This document shows, in pieces, positions 1 to 6,353 of a stretch of DNA of 13,841 nt. The DNA comes from Pseudomonadota bacterium (GTDB lineage Bacteria; Pseudomonadota; Alphaproteobacteria; Acetobacterales; Acetobacteraceae), in contig JAKAZX010000056.1 in the NCBI GenBank assembly GCA_021826485.1, positions 1 through 13,841 of the forward strand. Reading direction: 5' to 3'. Positions within the stretch are counted from its first letter, which is position 1; the number at the start of each line of letters is the position of its first letter. The notes under the pieces were generated by a model that was given only the letters and a program-made list of their open reading frames with translations, made no database searches and was not told where the DNA came from. Both the position numbers and the translations under genes were made by a program.

Positions 1-48
1 GGCCAGGATGCCGAGCGCCGGCCGCGCCGGGTCAGCGGCTGCGGACAT
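1..48 (-). CDS. lpxI: LpxI N-terminus (UDP-2,3-diacylglucosamine pyrophosphatase), partial
   Basis: Only the first 16 codons lie in the window; the gene runs off the low-coordinate edge. Reading the minus strand from the ATG at 48-46 gives MSAAADPARPALGILA. The final LGILA matches the way LpxI (DUF1009) proteins usually begin, with a short variable lead followed by a 'LGI(I/L)AGGG' nucleotide-binding strand. Known role: hydrolysis of UDP-2,3-diacylglucosamine to lipid X, replacing LpxH in many alphaproteobacteria. Context supports the call, because lpxI commonly follows lpxA in this class. No convincing Shine-Dalgarno precedes the ATG. It is separated from the lpxA stop by about 350 bases containing an opposite-strand ORF, so it may not simply be read through from lpxA. 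The identification rests on few residues plus position, so it is tentative. Confidence 0.6.
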   Translation of the reverse strand, partial: MSAAADPARPALGILA

Positions 49-131
49 CGGCCGGGCGTCGCGATTTCTGTTGCCCGCCTCGGACCGTTTGCGGCATAGA
101 ACCGCCCCGCGCGGTCACGAGTTCTTGAGCG

Positions 132-380
132 ATGCCGCCCGCTCCGCGCGCGATGGAAGCACCCTGCCGCATGCCGGACGAGACATCCGTGCCGCCCGAC
201 GATACCGCACCGAGCGCCGCGGGCATCCTGCACTGCCTGCGCATGCTGGCCGAGGAGGCGGCGGCCCTGCGGCTGAACGCCACGCTGGCCGCCCTGCGCG
301 CCGCCATTGCGGCCTGCGCCGCGGAGGCACCGCCCGCCGCCCCCATCAGCGGGCCGCCCGCCGGCGTGGCCCTGCACTAA
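132..380 (+). CDS. Small hypothetical protein, 82 aa, opposite to the lpx genes
   Basis: I do not recognise this protein. The frame opens at ATG 132 and ends with TAA at 378-380. By hand count 74 of 82 codons end in G or C, the pattern expected of real genes in this genome and better than the other same-strand frames here. Residues 1-27 are Pro-rich and probably disordered. Residues 29-66 look like two amphipathic helices rich in Ala, Leu, Glu and Arg, with Cys at 35 and 62. The tail is Pro/Ala-rich. No membrane segment or signal peptide is seen. Internal ATGs at 153 and 171 are alternative starts, and none has a clear ribosome binding site. It lies head-to-head with lpxI and tail-to-tail with lpxA, interrupting a gene pair usually adjacent in relatives. 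It may be a lineage-specific small gene or a chance frame in GC-rich DNA. Confidence 0.45.
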   Translation: MPPAPRAMEAPCRMPDETSVPPDDTAPSAAGILHCLRMLAEEAAALRLNATLAALRAAIAACAAEAPPAAPISGPPAGVALH

Positions 381-396
381 GCCGCGCGGCCGCGGC
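381..396. other. GC-only hairpin between the convergent small ORF and lpxA
   Basis: Directly after the TAA of the plus-strand small ORF, GCCGCG (381-386) can pair with CGCGGC (391-396) around a 4-base loop. A perfect 12-base palindrome (387-398) overlaps it. It sits within 20 bases of both stop codons, a position where a bidirectional terminator would make sense. There is no T-run on either side, so termination is only a possibility, and such stems also arise by chance in DNA this GC-rich. Confidence 0.25.
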
Positions 397-400
397 CGGC

Positions 401-1219
401 TCAGGCCGCATCGTCATCGCCGGCATCGGCCTCGGCCGCCACCCGGATCAGCCCGCGGCGGCTCGGCGCCTCGACGAAAGCCAGCACCTCCGCCACCAGC
501 GGATCGTCGCCGAGTTCCGCGCGCACGGCGGCGATGCGGGCGGCGAACACGCCATCGCCCTTGAACAGCAGGCGGAAGGCGGCGCGCAGCCGGTGGATGC
601 GCGCCCGCTCGATGCCCAGGCGCTTCAGCCGCACCAGATTGAGGCCGGCGAGCCGGGCGCGGTTGCCGATGACGCTGCCGAACGGGATCACGTCCGCCTC
701 CACGCCGGAGACGCCGCCCACCATCGCGCCGCGGCCGATGCGCACGAACTGGTGCAGCGCCGCCGCACCGCCGATCACCGCCCCGTCGCCGATCGTGACA
801 TGGCCGCCCATCACCACGTTGTTGGCCACGATCACGCCGTCGCCCAGCGCACAGTCATGCGCGACATGGACCACCGCCATCAGCAGGCAGTCCGCACCGA
901 CGCGCGTCACCCCGCTGCCGGTGACGGTGCCGCGATGGATGGTGACGTGCTCGCGCACCTGGGTGCGGGCGCCGACCTCGCACAGCGTCTCCTCGCCGCG
1001 GTATTTCAGGTCCTGCGGCGGCAGGCCGACGGTGCAGAACGGAAACAGCTTCGCCGCCGCGCCGATGCGGGTGCGGCCGTCGATCACCACATGGCTGACC
1101 AGTTCGGCCCCGTCCTCCAGCGTCACGGCGGGGCCGATGCTGCACCAGGGGCCGATCCGCACGTCGCGCCCGAGCGACGCGCCCGGCGCGATGACCGCCG
1201 TCGGATGAATGAGGCTCAC
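401..1219 (-). CDS. lpxA: LpxA, acyl-[ACP]-UDP-N-acetylglucosamine O-acyltransferase
   Basis: This cytoplasmic enzyme catalyses the first step of lipid A synthesis, moving a 3-hydroxyacyl chain from ACP to UDP-GlcNAc. The 272-residue product begins MSLIHPTAVIAPGA and shows left-handed beta-helix hexapeptide repeats from about residue 3 to 185, then a helical C-terminal domain. The family segment PPQDLKYRGE is at 67-76. VHVAHDC (117-123) contains the catalytic His, H121, equivalent to E. coli H125. HQF (156-158) is followed by MVGG, placing Gly169 where E. coli has Gly173, the residue that sets acyl length. The start is GTG (1219-1217), with AGGG 8 bases upstream overlapping the fabZ stop. It follows fabZ by 10 bases, so it is almost certainly co-transcribed. 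The length matches the family (about 260-270 aa). The Asp/Ala C-terminal tail is unremarkable. Confidence 0.97.
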   Translation of the reverse strand: MSLIHPTAVIAPGASLGRDVRIGPWCSIGPAVTLEDGAELVSHVVIDGRTRIGAAAKLFPFCTVGLPPQDLKYRGEETLCEVGARTQVREHVTIHRGTVTGSGVTRVGADCLLMAVVHVAHDCALGDGVIVANNVVMGGHVTIGDGAVIGGAAALHQFVRIGRGAMVGGVSGVEADVIPFGSVIGNRARLAGLNLVRLKRLGIERARIHRLRAAFRLLFKGDGVFAARIAAVRAELGDDPLVAEVLAFVEAPSRRGLIRVAAEADAGDDDAA

Positions 1220-1229
1220 CGCTGCCGCC

Positions 1230-1724
1230 CTATCGCTCGGCCACGCGGTCCATGATCATGGCGGCATAGGTGGCCTCCGCCACCGACACGCCATCGACCC
1301 GGGCGACGGCATGGAACTTCCAGACATTGCCGCGATGCCGGTCCTTGGTGACGTGGATGCGCAACTGGTCGCCCGGATGCACTGGGCGGCGGAACTTCGC
1401 CCCCTCGATGGACATGAAATAGACCACCTTGCCGGCCGCTTCCGGCCCCAGCGTCTCGACCACCAGGACGGCCGCGGTCTGCGCCATGCTCTCGATGATC
1501 AGCACGCCGGGCATCACCGGATGGCCGGGGAAATGGCCCTGGAAGAAGCTTTCGTTGACCGAGACGTTCTTGATGCCGATGGCGGAGCGGTCCGGGAGCA
1601 CCTCCACCACCCGGTCGATCATCAGGAACGGATAGCGGTGCGGAATGGCGTGCAGGATGCGCGCAATATCGACCGTGCCGCCCATTGCGGAGGCCGCCTC
1701 CCGGTCTGTCGTGGTGCTGTCCAT
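1230..1724 (-). CDS. fabZ: FabZ, 3-hydroxyacyl-[ACP] dehydratase
   Basis: FabZ removes water from 3-hydroxyacyl-ACP in type II fatty-acid synthesis. It competes with LpxA and LpxD for the same 3-hydroxyacyl-ACP pool, which is why it is encoded between them. The 164-residue hot-dog-fold protein has the diagnostic segment GHFPGHPVMPGVLIIESMAQ (63-82) with the catalytic pair His64 and Glu78, spaced 14 residues apart as in Pseudomonas FabZ. IPHRYPFLMIDRV (27-39) is the usual N-terminal signature. About 17 extra residues precede the conserved core. The ATG at 1724 lies 7 bases after the lpxD stop, and GAGG at 1730-1733, overlapping that stop, is a suitable ribosome binding site, so translation is probably coupled to lpxD. 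Confidence 0.97.
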   Translation of the reverse strand: MDSTTTDREAASAMGGTVDIARILHAIPHRYPFLMIDRVVEVLPDRSAIGIKNVSVNESFFQGHFPGHPVMPGVLIIESMAQTAAVLVVETLGPEAAGKVVYFMSIEGAKFRRPVHPGDQLRIHVTKDRHRGNVWKFHAVARVDGVSVAEATYAAMIMDRVAER

Positions 1725-1731
1725 GGCCGCC

Positions 1732-2784
1732 TCAGCCCGACTCCGCCCGTTCCTCTCCCGCGGCCGGTCGGCCGCGTCTTGCCGCGAGGCGGCGCAGCGT
1801 CGCCACCTGACGGAAGAACTCGCGCGCCGGCATGGCCGGGCTGCCGATCACCTCCGCCGCTGCCGGCAGGTCGGCGATCACGCCGGCCTGCGCGCCGATC
1901 CGCGCCCGATCGCCGATGGACAGGTGCCCGGCCATTCCGACCTGCCCGCCGACCATCACGAAGTCTCCCAGCACCGTCGAGCCGGAAATCCCCGCCAGCG
2001 CCACGATCACACAACAGCGCCCGAGCCGGACGTTGTGCCCGATCTGCACCAGGTTGTCGAGGCGAGAGCCGGCGCCGATCACCGTGTCCTGGGCCGAGCC
2101 GCGGTCGATGGTGGAATTCGCCCCCACCTCCACATCGTCGTGCAGGATCACGCTGCCGAGCTGCGGCACGGTCAGGAACCCGGCCGGTGTCGTGGCGAAC
2201 CCGAAGCCTTCCTGGCCGATGCGCGCCCCCGGATAGACATAGACGCGCTGGCCGAGCAGCGCGTGGCTGAGGCTGGCCAGCGCGCCGATGCGGCAATCCG
2301 CGCCGAGGACCACCCCCTCACCGATCACCGCCCCGGGACCGATGCGGCACCGCGGACCGATCTCCGCGCCGGCCCCGATCACGGCCAGCGGCCCGATCTC
2401 GGCCGTGGCATCGACGCGCGCGGCCGGATCGACCACCGCGGACGCGTGGACGCCGGGCTGCGCGGCCGGCTGCGGGTAGAACAGCGCGGCGACCCGCGCC
2501 CAGCCGGCATACGGCTCCGCGGTCGGCAGGGCCAGCGTGCCGGCCGGCACGCGCTCCACCAGCGCGGGATGCAGGATCACCGCCCCTGCCCGGGTCGCCG
2601 CGAGCGCCGGCAGGTAGCGGCGGTTGTCGAGGAAGCTCACCTCCTGCGCCGTCGCGGTTTGCAGCGGCGCGACGCCAGTGAACAGCCGCTCCCCGGCCGG
2701 GGCCGGCGCGCCACAGGCCGCCGCCACCGCGGCCAGGGAATGCGGGCCGCTGCGCCCGAAGAAGCGGGGGTCGCCGGCGGGCAT
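1732..2784 (-). CDS. lpxD: LpxD, UDP-3-O-acylglucosamine N-acyltransferase
   Basis: LpxD adds the second 3-hydroxyacyl chain, at the amino group, in the third step of lipid A assembly. The 350-residue protein has an N-terminal uridine-binding domain (about 1-105), with FLDNRRYLPAL at 51-61 resembling the family's FL.N..Y...L motif. A long hexapeptide-repeat beta-helix (about 110-315) and a C-terminal helical region follow. GANSTIDRG (221-229) and DNLVQIGHN (243-251) are signature strands. His250 corresponds to the catalytic E. coli His239. The C-terminus ends in an Arg/Ala/Glu-rich tail. The ATG is 4 bases after the ompH stop, with only a weak upstream Shine-Dalgarno, so coupling to ompH translation is likely. 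The length is close to the family norm (about 340). Confidence 0.97.
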   Translation of the reverse strand: MPAGDPRFFGRSGPHSLAAVAAACGAPAPAGERLFTGVAPLQTATAQEVSFLDNRRYLPALAATRAGAVILHPALVERVPAGTLALPTAEPYAGWARVAALFYPQPAAQPGVHASAVVDPAARVDATAEIGPLAVIGAGAEIGPRCRIGPGAVIGEGVVLGADCRIGALASLSHALLGQRVYVYPGARIGQEGFGFATTPAGFLTVPQLGSVILHDDVEVGANSTIDRGSAQDTVIGAGSRLDNLVQIGHNVRLGRCCVIVALAGISGSTVLGDFVMVGGQVGMAGHLSIGDRARIGAQAGVIADLPAAAEVIGSPAMPAREFFRQVATLRRLAARRGRPAAGEERAESG

Positions 2785-2788
2785 CGCG

Positions 2789-3670
2789 CTACTGGGCGGG
2801 CGCGGCCGCTCCGGCGGGGGCGGCCGGGGCCGGGCTTGCCGGTTGGGGCTTGTCCGCCTGCTTCTTTGCCTCGTCCTTCTTCTGCGCCGCCAGCATCGCC
2901 ATGGGGGAGACGCCGTCGGGCGGCACGATCACGCTGGGCAGCACCTTGTTGAGCTGCTCCGTCACCTGATCGGTGATGTCGAACGGATTGATGTTCAGCG
3001 CCACCTGCGACCGGTGCAGCACCAGATTCATCCCGCGCGCCTCGGCCACCTGGCGGATCACCGAAACCAGCGTCCGCTCGATCTGCGCCAGCGCGTATTG
3101 CGCCGCTTCCTGGATGATGCGGTTGCGTTCGCGGAAAGTGCGCTGGGCGTTGGTGATCCGCTCCTGCAACTCACGCTCGCGGCCGCGGATCTGCTCGGCC
3201 GACAGCTTGGCGCGGTCATTGGCCAGCGCCTGCTGCATGTCGCGCCAGGCCTGCTGTTCCTTCTGCGCGTCGTCGTTCAGCTTGGTGCGGCGGGCGGTGA
3301 TGACCTTCTCGACCGCCTGGGCGGCGGTGGAGGCGCGCATCACGTCCGGCACGCCGAGCACGCCGATGATGGCGCCCGGCGGCGGCTCCCCCTTCGGCAA
3401 CGGCGGCAGGTCCGGCGGCGGCGGCAGGTCGGAGGGGGCGAACTGAACGGGCGGCGGCTCCGGCTCCCCCGCCACCGGCCCCGGGGGGCCGCCCGGCGCG
3501 GTGGTGCGCGGCACCGTGCGCGGCTGCGTCGCGTGCGGTGCCTGCGACGGGGCCGGCTTCTGCTGGCCCGGGATGAAATAGTCCTGGGCCTGCGCGGCGG
3601 CGGGCGCCGCCACGTAGGGAACCAGGGCAGCGGCGAGTGCCGCCACGGCGAGCAGACGGAAAGTGCGCAC
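2789..3670 (-). CDS. OmpH/Skp-like periplasmic chaperone with proline-rich insertion
   Basis: Skp-family proteins are periplasmic chaperones that hold unfolded outer-membrane proteins on the way to BamA, encoded next door. This 293-residue protein starts with a signal peptide (MRTFRLLAVAALAAALVPYV..., likely cleaved after AAPAAA at about 26). Residues 34-99 are extremely proline-rich (25 Pro in 66 residues by hand count). The Skp core runs from about 100: a short hydrophobic strand IIGVLGV, then a charged coiled coil (about 111-210, e.g. REL.ERI..AQR.FRERN) and a return segment MNLVLHR..VALNINPFDITDQV typical of OmpH. The tail from 262 is Lys/Ala/Pro-rich. E. coli Skp is 161 aa, so this is nearly twice as long. 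The GTG start overlaps the bamA stop by one base (TAGTG), with GAGG 5 bases upstream. The family call is firm; function by homology. Confidence 0.88.
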   Translation of the reverse strand: MRTFRLLAVAALAAALVPYVAAPAAAQAQDYFIPGQQKPAPSQAPHATQPRTVPRTTAPGGPPGPVAGEPEPPPVQFAPSDLPPPPDLPPLPKGEPPPGAIIGVLGVPDVMRASTAAQAVEKVITARRTKLNDDAQKEQQAWRDMQQALANDRAKLSAEQIRGRERELQERITNAQRTFRERNRIIQEAAQYALAQIERTLVSVIRQVAEARGMNLVLHRSQVALNINPFDITDQVTEQLNKVLPSVIVPPDGVSPMAMLAAQKKDEAKKQADKPQPASPAPAAPAGAAAPAQ

Positions 3671-6123
3671 TAGAACCTCGTGCCGAAGCCAACGCGGAAG
3701 AGTTCAAGCTGGTCGTACTGGTACTTGATCAGCGGCACGCCCAGATCGAGGTTGATCAATCCGAACGGCGATTTCCAGGTCACGCCGACGCCGACGGCCA
3801 CGCGCGGGCCGGGTGCGTCGATCATCGGCGCAGCGACGCCGTTGACAAACACCCGCGGCACGCCCGTCAACGCGCCCATATCGACAAATGTACGCCCCGA
3901 CAAGCCGATGTCCGGAGAGATCGGCAACGGGAAGCGCATTTCGGTCGATTGCGTCCAGATGAACTGGCCGCCCAGGCTGTCCGCGTAATAGGTGGCGCCC
4001 GGCGGCGGCGCCGCGTGCGGACCGACGCCGCCGTCCAGGAAGCCGCGCAGATTGTCGCCGCCGAGGAAGAAGCGGTCGACGATGCTGGTCTGCCCGGCGA
4101 TGCTGTACAGATACCCGGCACCGGCGGACACCGAGATGCCCCAATCCGGGGTGCCGGTGATGAAGTCGAGCGGCACGTAGTATGCGGCATCGGCCTTGAA
4201 GCGCGCGAATGTCTCGGTGCCGCCGACGCCGGCGAAATCGGTGCCGAGGCGCGCCACCCAGCCGGTGTGCGGATCGAGCGTGCTGTCCCGGTAATCCACG
4301 GTGAAGGTCTGGCCGACCTGCGAGATCACCGTGTTGCCGTGCATTTCCGCGACATACGGGCTGGCGGTCGGCAGGATGCCGTAAACGTAGCGGCTGACCA
4401 GCGAGTAGGTCAGCGACTGCCGCAGATGGTCGCTGAAATTGTAACCGCCGCGCAGCGTGCCGCCGTACCGCCGTTCGTTGTACTCGGACACGTACTGCAG
4501 ATTGTCGTCGATATAGAACAGGTCCGCGCCGGCGACCACATTGCGGTCGAGGAAGTAGGGGTTCGAGATCGACAGATCGACCTGGCTTTCCAACTGCGCC
4601 AGCACCGTGTTGATGCCCGCATCCAGGCCGGTGCCGAGGAAGTTCGTTTCGTGCAGCCCGACATTGGCCAGCGCGCCCACGTCGGTCGAGTAGCCGCCGC
4701 CGATCGTCAGATCGCCGGTCGCCTTCTCCTGCACGTTGGTCGTCACGATCGTCTGATCGGGGGAACTGCCCGGGGCGTGATCGATCGAGACGTTGGAGAA
4801 GTAGTTCAGATCGTCCAGTACCTGCTTGGACCGCCGCACCAGCGCGTCGTTGTAGGCGTCGCCGTCGGCGATGCGCAGTTCGCGCCGGATCACCTTGTCC
4901 TTGGTGCGGGTGTTGCCGATGATGTCCACGCGCTCGATGTAGATGCGCGGCGCTTCCTGAACGTCGAACACCAGCTCGACGGTGTTCTTCTTCGGATCGC
5001 GGGTGATGCGCGGCTTCACGTCCACGAAGCTGATGCCGCGGCTTTGCACCGCGTCCGTCAGCGACTGCACGTTGCGCTCGACCGCGTCGCCGTCGTACCA
5101 GTCGCCGGCCGAGATATCCACGACCTTCTGCAGCGATGCGCTGGGCACGTGCGGCAGGGTGGAATTCACGCTGACCGACTTGACGCGGTAGCGGGCGCCC
5201 TCGCTGATCGTGAAGGTCAGGAAGAACGAGGAACGGTCGGGCGTCAGTTCGGCGGTCGCATTGGTGACGGCGAAATCGGCATAGCCGTTGCGCAGATAGA
5301 AGCGGCGCAGCAGCTCCTTGTCGAACTTGAGACGCTCAGGATCGTACTCGTCGCTGCTCGACAGCAGCCGGTACCAGGCCTGCTCGCGGCTGTCGATCAC
5401 CTCTCGCAGCCGGCCTTCGCTGAAGGCATGGTTGCCGATGAACACGATGCGACTGACCAGCGTGATCTTGCCTTCGTTGATCTCGAAGACGATGTCCACG
5501 CGGTTCTGCGGCAGCTTGATGATCTTCGGCTGCACGGTGGCGCTGTAGCGCCCCTGGTGGGCATAGGCGTCCAGGATGCGCTGCCGGTCGGCCTGCACCA
5601 GGGCCGGCGTATAGACGCCGCGCGGCTTGAGCTGCACCTCGCCGCGCAGGGTATCGTCATTCAGCTTGCGGTTGCCCTCGAAGGCGATGCGGTTGATCGT
5701 CGGATTCTCCACGACATGCACGATCAGCGTATCGCCCTGCCGCTCCAGCCGCACGTCGGAGAACAGGCCGGTCGCGTAGAGCGTCTTGAGGCTGCGGTCG
5801 ATGCGGTCCGGATCGAACGAGTCGCCCGCCTGCACCAGCATGTAGGAGCGGACGGTCGCCGCCTCGATGCGCTGGCTTCCCTCCACCCGGATATCGGCGA
5901 TCGTGCCGGTGCCGAGCCGCAGCGGTGCCGGCGGTGAAGGCTGCGGAGCCGCACTTTCAGCCGCGGGCGCCGGTGCGGATGCGGGCGGCGCCTCCGGCGC
6001 GGCGGGGCCGGGCGACGGCGCCGCCGGTTCCTGCTGCGCGGCCGCAGGAACCACGGCCGTGCCCCACAGGGCAGCGGCGACGCCAAGCAGCGACGCGAGC
6101 ACGGCAACGCGAATGCGAACCAA
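3670..6123 (-). CDS. bamA: BamA, outer membrane protein assembly factor (Omp85)
   Basis: BamA is the core of the complex that inserts beta-barrel proteins into the outer membrane. With the TTG start the product has 817 residues. A signal peptide (MVRIRVAVLASLLGVAAALW..., cleavage likely after AAA at 27-29) is followed by a Pro/Ala-rich linker (about 30-67). Five POTRA domains follow at about 73-140, 141-217, 222-309, 312-390 and 392-466. The C-terminal 16-strand barrel fills about 470-817. LRGF at 692-695 is the Omp85 (V/L)RGF lid motif, and the protein ends in Phe as outer-membrane barrels do. I chose TTG at 6123-6121 because AGGAG lies 10 bases upstream and translation then opens with a normal signal peptide. 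The longer ATG start at 6168 has no spaced ribosome binding site and would add MPSCGG plus six arginines. The stop overlaps the ompH start. Confidence 0.96.
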   Translation of the reverse strand: MVRIRVAVLASLLGVAAALWGTAVVPAAAQQEPAAPSPGPAAPEAPPASAPAPAAESAAPQPSPPAPLRLGTGTIADIRVEGSQRIEAATVRSYMLVQAGDSFDPDRIDRSLKTLYATGLFSDVRLERQGDTLIVHVVENPTINRIAFEGNRKLNDDTLRGEVQLKPRGVYTPALVQADRQRILDAYAHQGRYSATVQPKIIKLPQNRVDIVFEINEGKITLVSRIVFIGNHAFSEGRLREVIDSREQAWYRLLSSSDEYDPERLKFDKELLRRFYLRNGYADFAVTNATAELTPDRSSFFLTFTISEGARYRVKSVSVNSTLPHVPSASLQKVVDISAGDWYDGDAVERNVQSLTDAVQSRGISFVDVKPRITRDPKKNTVELVFDVQEAPRIYIERVDIIGNTRTKDKVIRRELRIADGDAYNDALVRRSKQVLDDLNYFSNVSIDHAPGSSPDQTIVTTNVQEKATGDLTIGGGYSTDVGALANVGLHETNFLGTGLDAGINTVLAQLESQVDLSISNPYFLDRNVVAGADLFYIDDNLQYVSEYNERRYGGTLRGGYNFSDHLRQSLTYSLVSRYVYGILPTASPYVAEMHGNTVISQVGQTFTVDYRDSTLDPHTGWVARLGTDFAGVGGTETFARFKADAAYYVPLDFITGTPDWGISVSAGAGYLYSIAGQTSIVDRFFLGGDNLRGFLDGGVGPHAAPPPGATYYADSLGGQFIWTQSTEMRFPLPISPDIGLSGRTFVDMGALTGVPRVFVNGVAAPMIDAPGPRVAVGVGVTWKSPFGLINLDLGVPLIKYQYDQLELFRVGFGTRF

Positions 6124-6133
6124 GAGCCGGAAT

Positions 6134-6138
6134 CTCCT
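6134..6138 (-). promoter_or_regulatory. Ribosome binding site deciding the bamA start
   Basis: AGGAG on the minus strand, 10 bases before the TTG at 6123. It is the best such site in the bamA 5' region and lies inside the extra N-terminal coding stretch that the ATG at 6168 would imply, which argues against that ATG. A perfect 12-base GC palindrome (6141-6152) sits just upstream. The remaining gap up to the rseP hairpin (about 6153-6318) holds no gene I can support, and I saw no convincing -35/-10 pair for a bamA promoter in it, although one is plausible there. Confidence 0.5.
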
Positions 6139-6318
6139 GCGGCGGCGCCGCCCACCACAAGACGGCATCCTGGACGCCCGAGTCGCGAACCGCGCTCCGG
6201 GCAGGCGGGCGGGACAATAGCCGTGGTCGCACGGTTTCGCTACCCGTCAGCGCAGGTCATTGCGCGTCATCCGAAAACGACCGCCCTGCGTGCGCCGGCA
6301 TTCGCCGGACGATGCGAC

Positions 6319-6353
6319 GAGTCGGCCGCGGCGTCGCGCGGCCGGGCCGACTC
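6319..6353 (-). terminator. Strong hairpin overlapping the rseP stop codon
   Basis: The arms GAGTCGGCC (6319-6327) and GGCCGACTC (6345-6353) are perfect inverted repeats of 9 bp. In the minus-strand RNA the interior adds CGGC/GCCG after a one-base bulge, giving about 13 bp around an 8-base loop. The 5' arm begins within the rseP TGA. A second smaller hairpin (CCGGC attc GCCGG, 6295-6308) lies just downstream. No U-run follows, so it may be a partial or factor-assisted terminator, or an RNA-stabilising or processing element separating rseP from bamA expression. Confidence 0.5.

Noticed and set aside
71..100. Possible plus-strand promoter TTGCCC-18-CATAGA before the small ORF
   Set aside because: Only about half of each box matches and the spacing is not ideal; one such match is expected by chance.
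32..346. Minus-strand 104-codon frame in the lpxA-lpxI gap
   Set aside because: The product is Ala/Arg/Ser-rich without structure, and its stop lies inside the lpxI start region. The plus-strand frame at 132-380 has the better codon pattern.
8..2952. Large plus-strand frames (8-1255, 1209-2270, 1645-2952) over lpxI, lpxA, fabZ and lpxD
   Set aside because: They overlap firmly identified minus-strand enzymes, have low-complexity composition, and show no recognisable family features.
3637..5937. A 766-codon open frame on the plus strand opposite bamA and ompH
   Set aside because: Long antisense frames are expected opposite real genes in very GC-rich DNA. Its product is Arg/His/Ala/Asp-rich without domains, and the minus-strand BamA is unmistakable.
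6181..6300. Possible -10 (TATTGT) for a bamA promoter on the minus strand
   Set aside because: No acceptable -35 box lies 16-18 bases upstream, and I saw no clear ECF-type promoter pair either.
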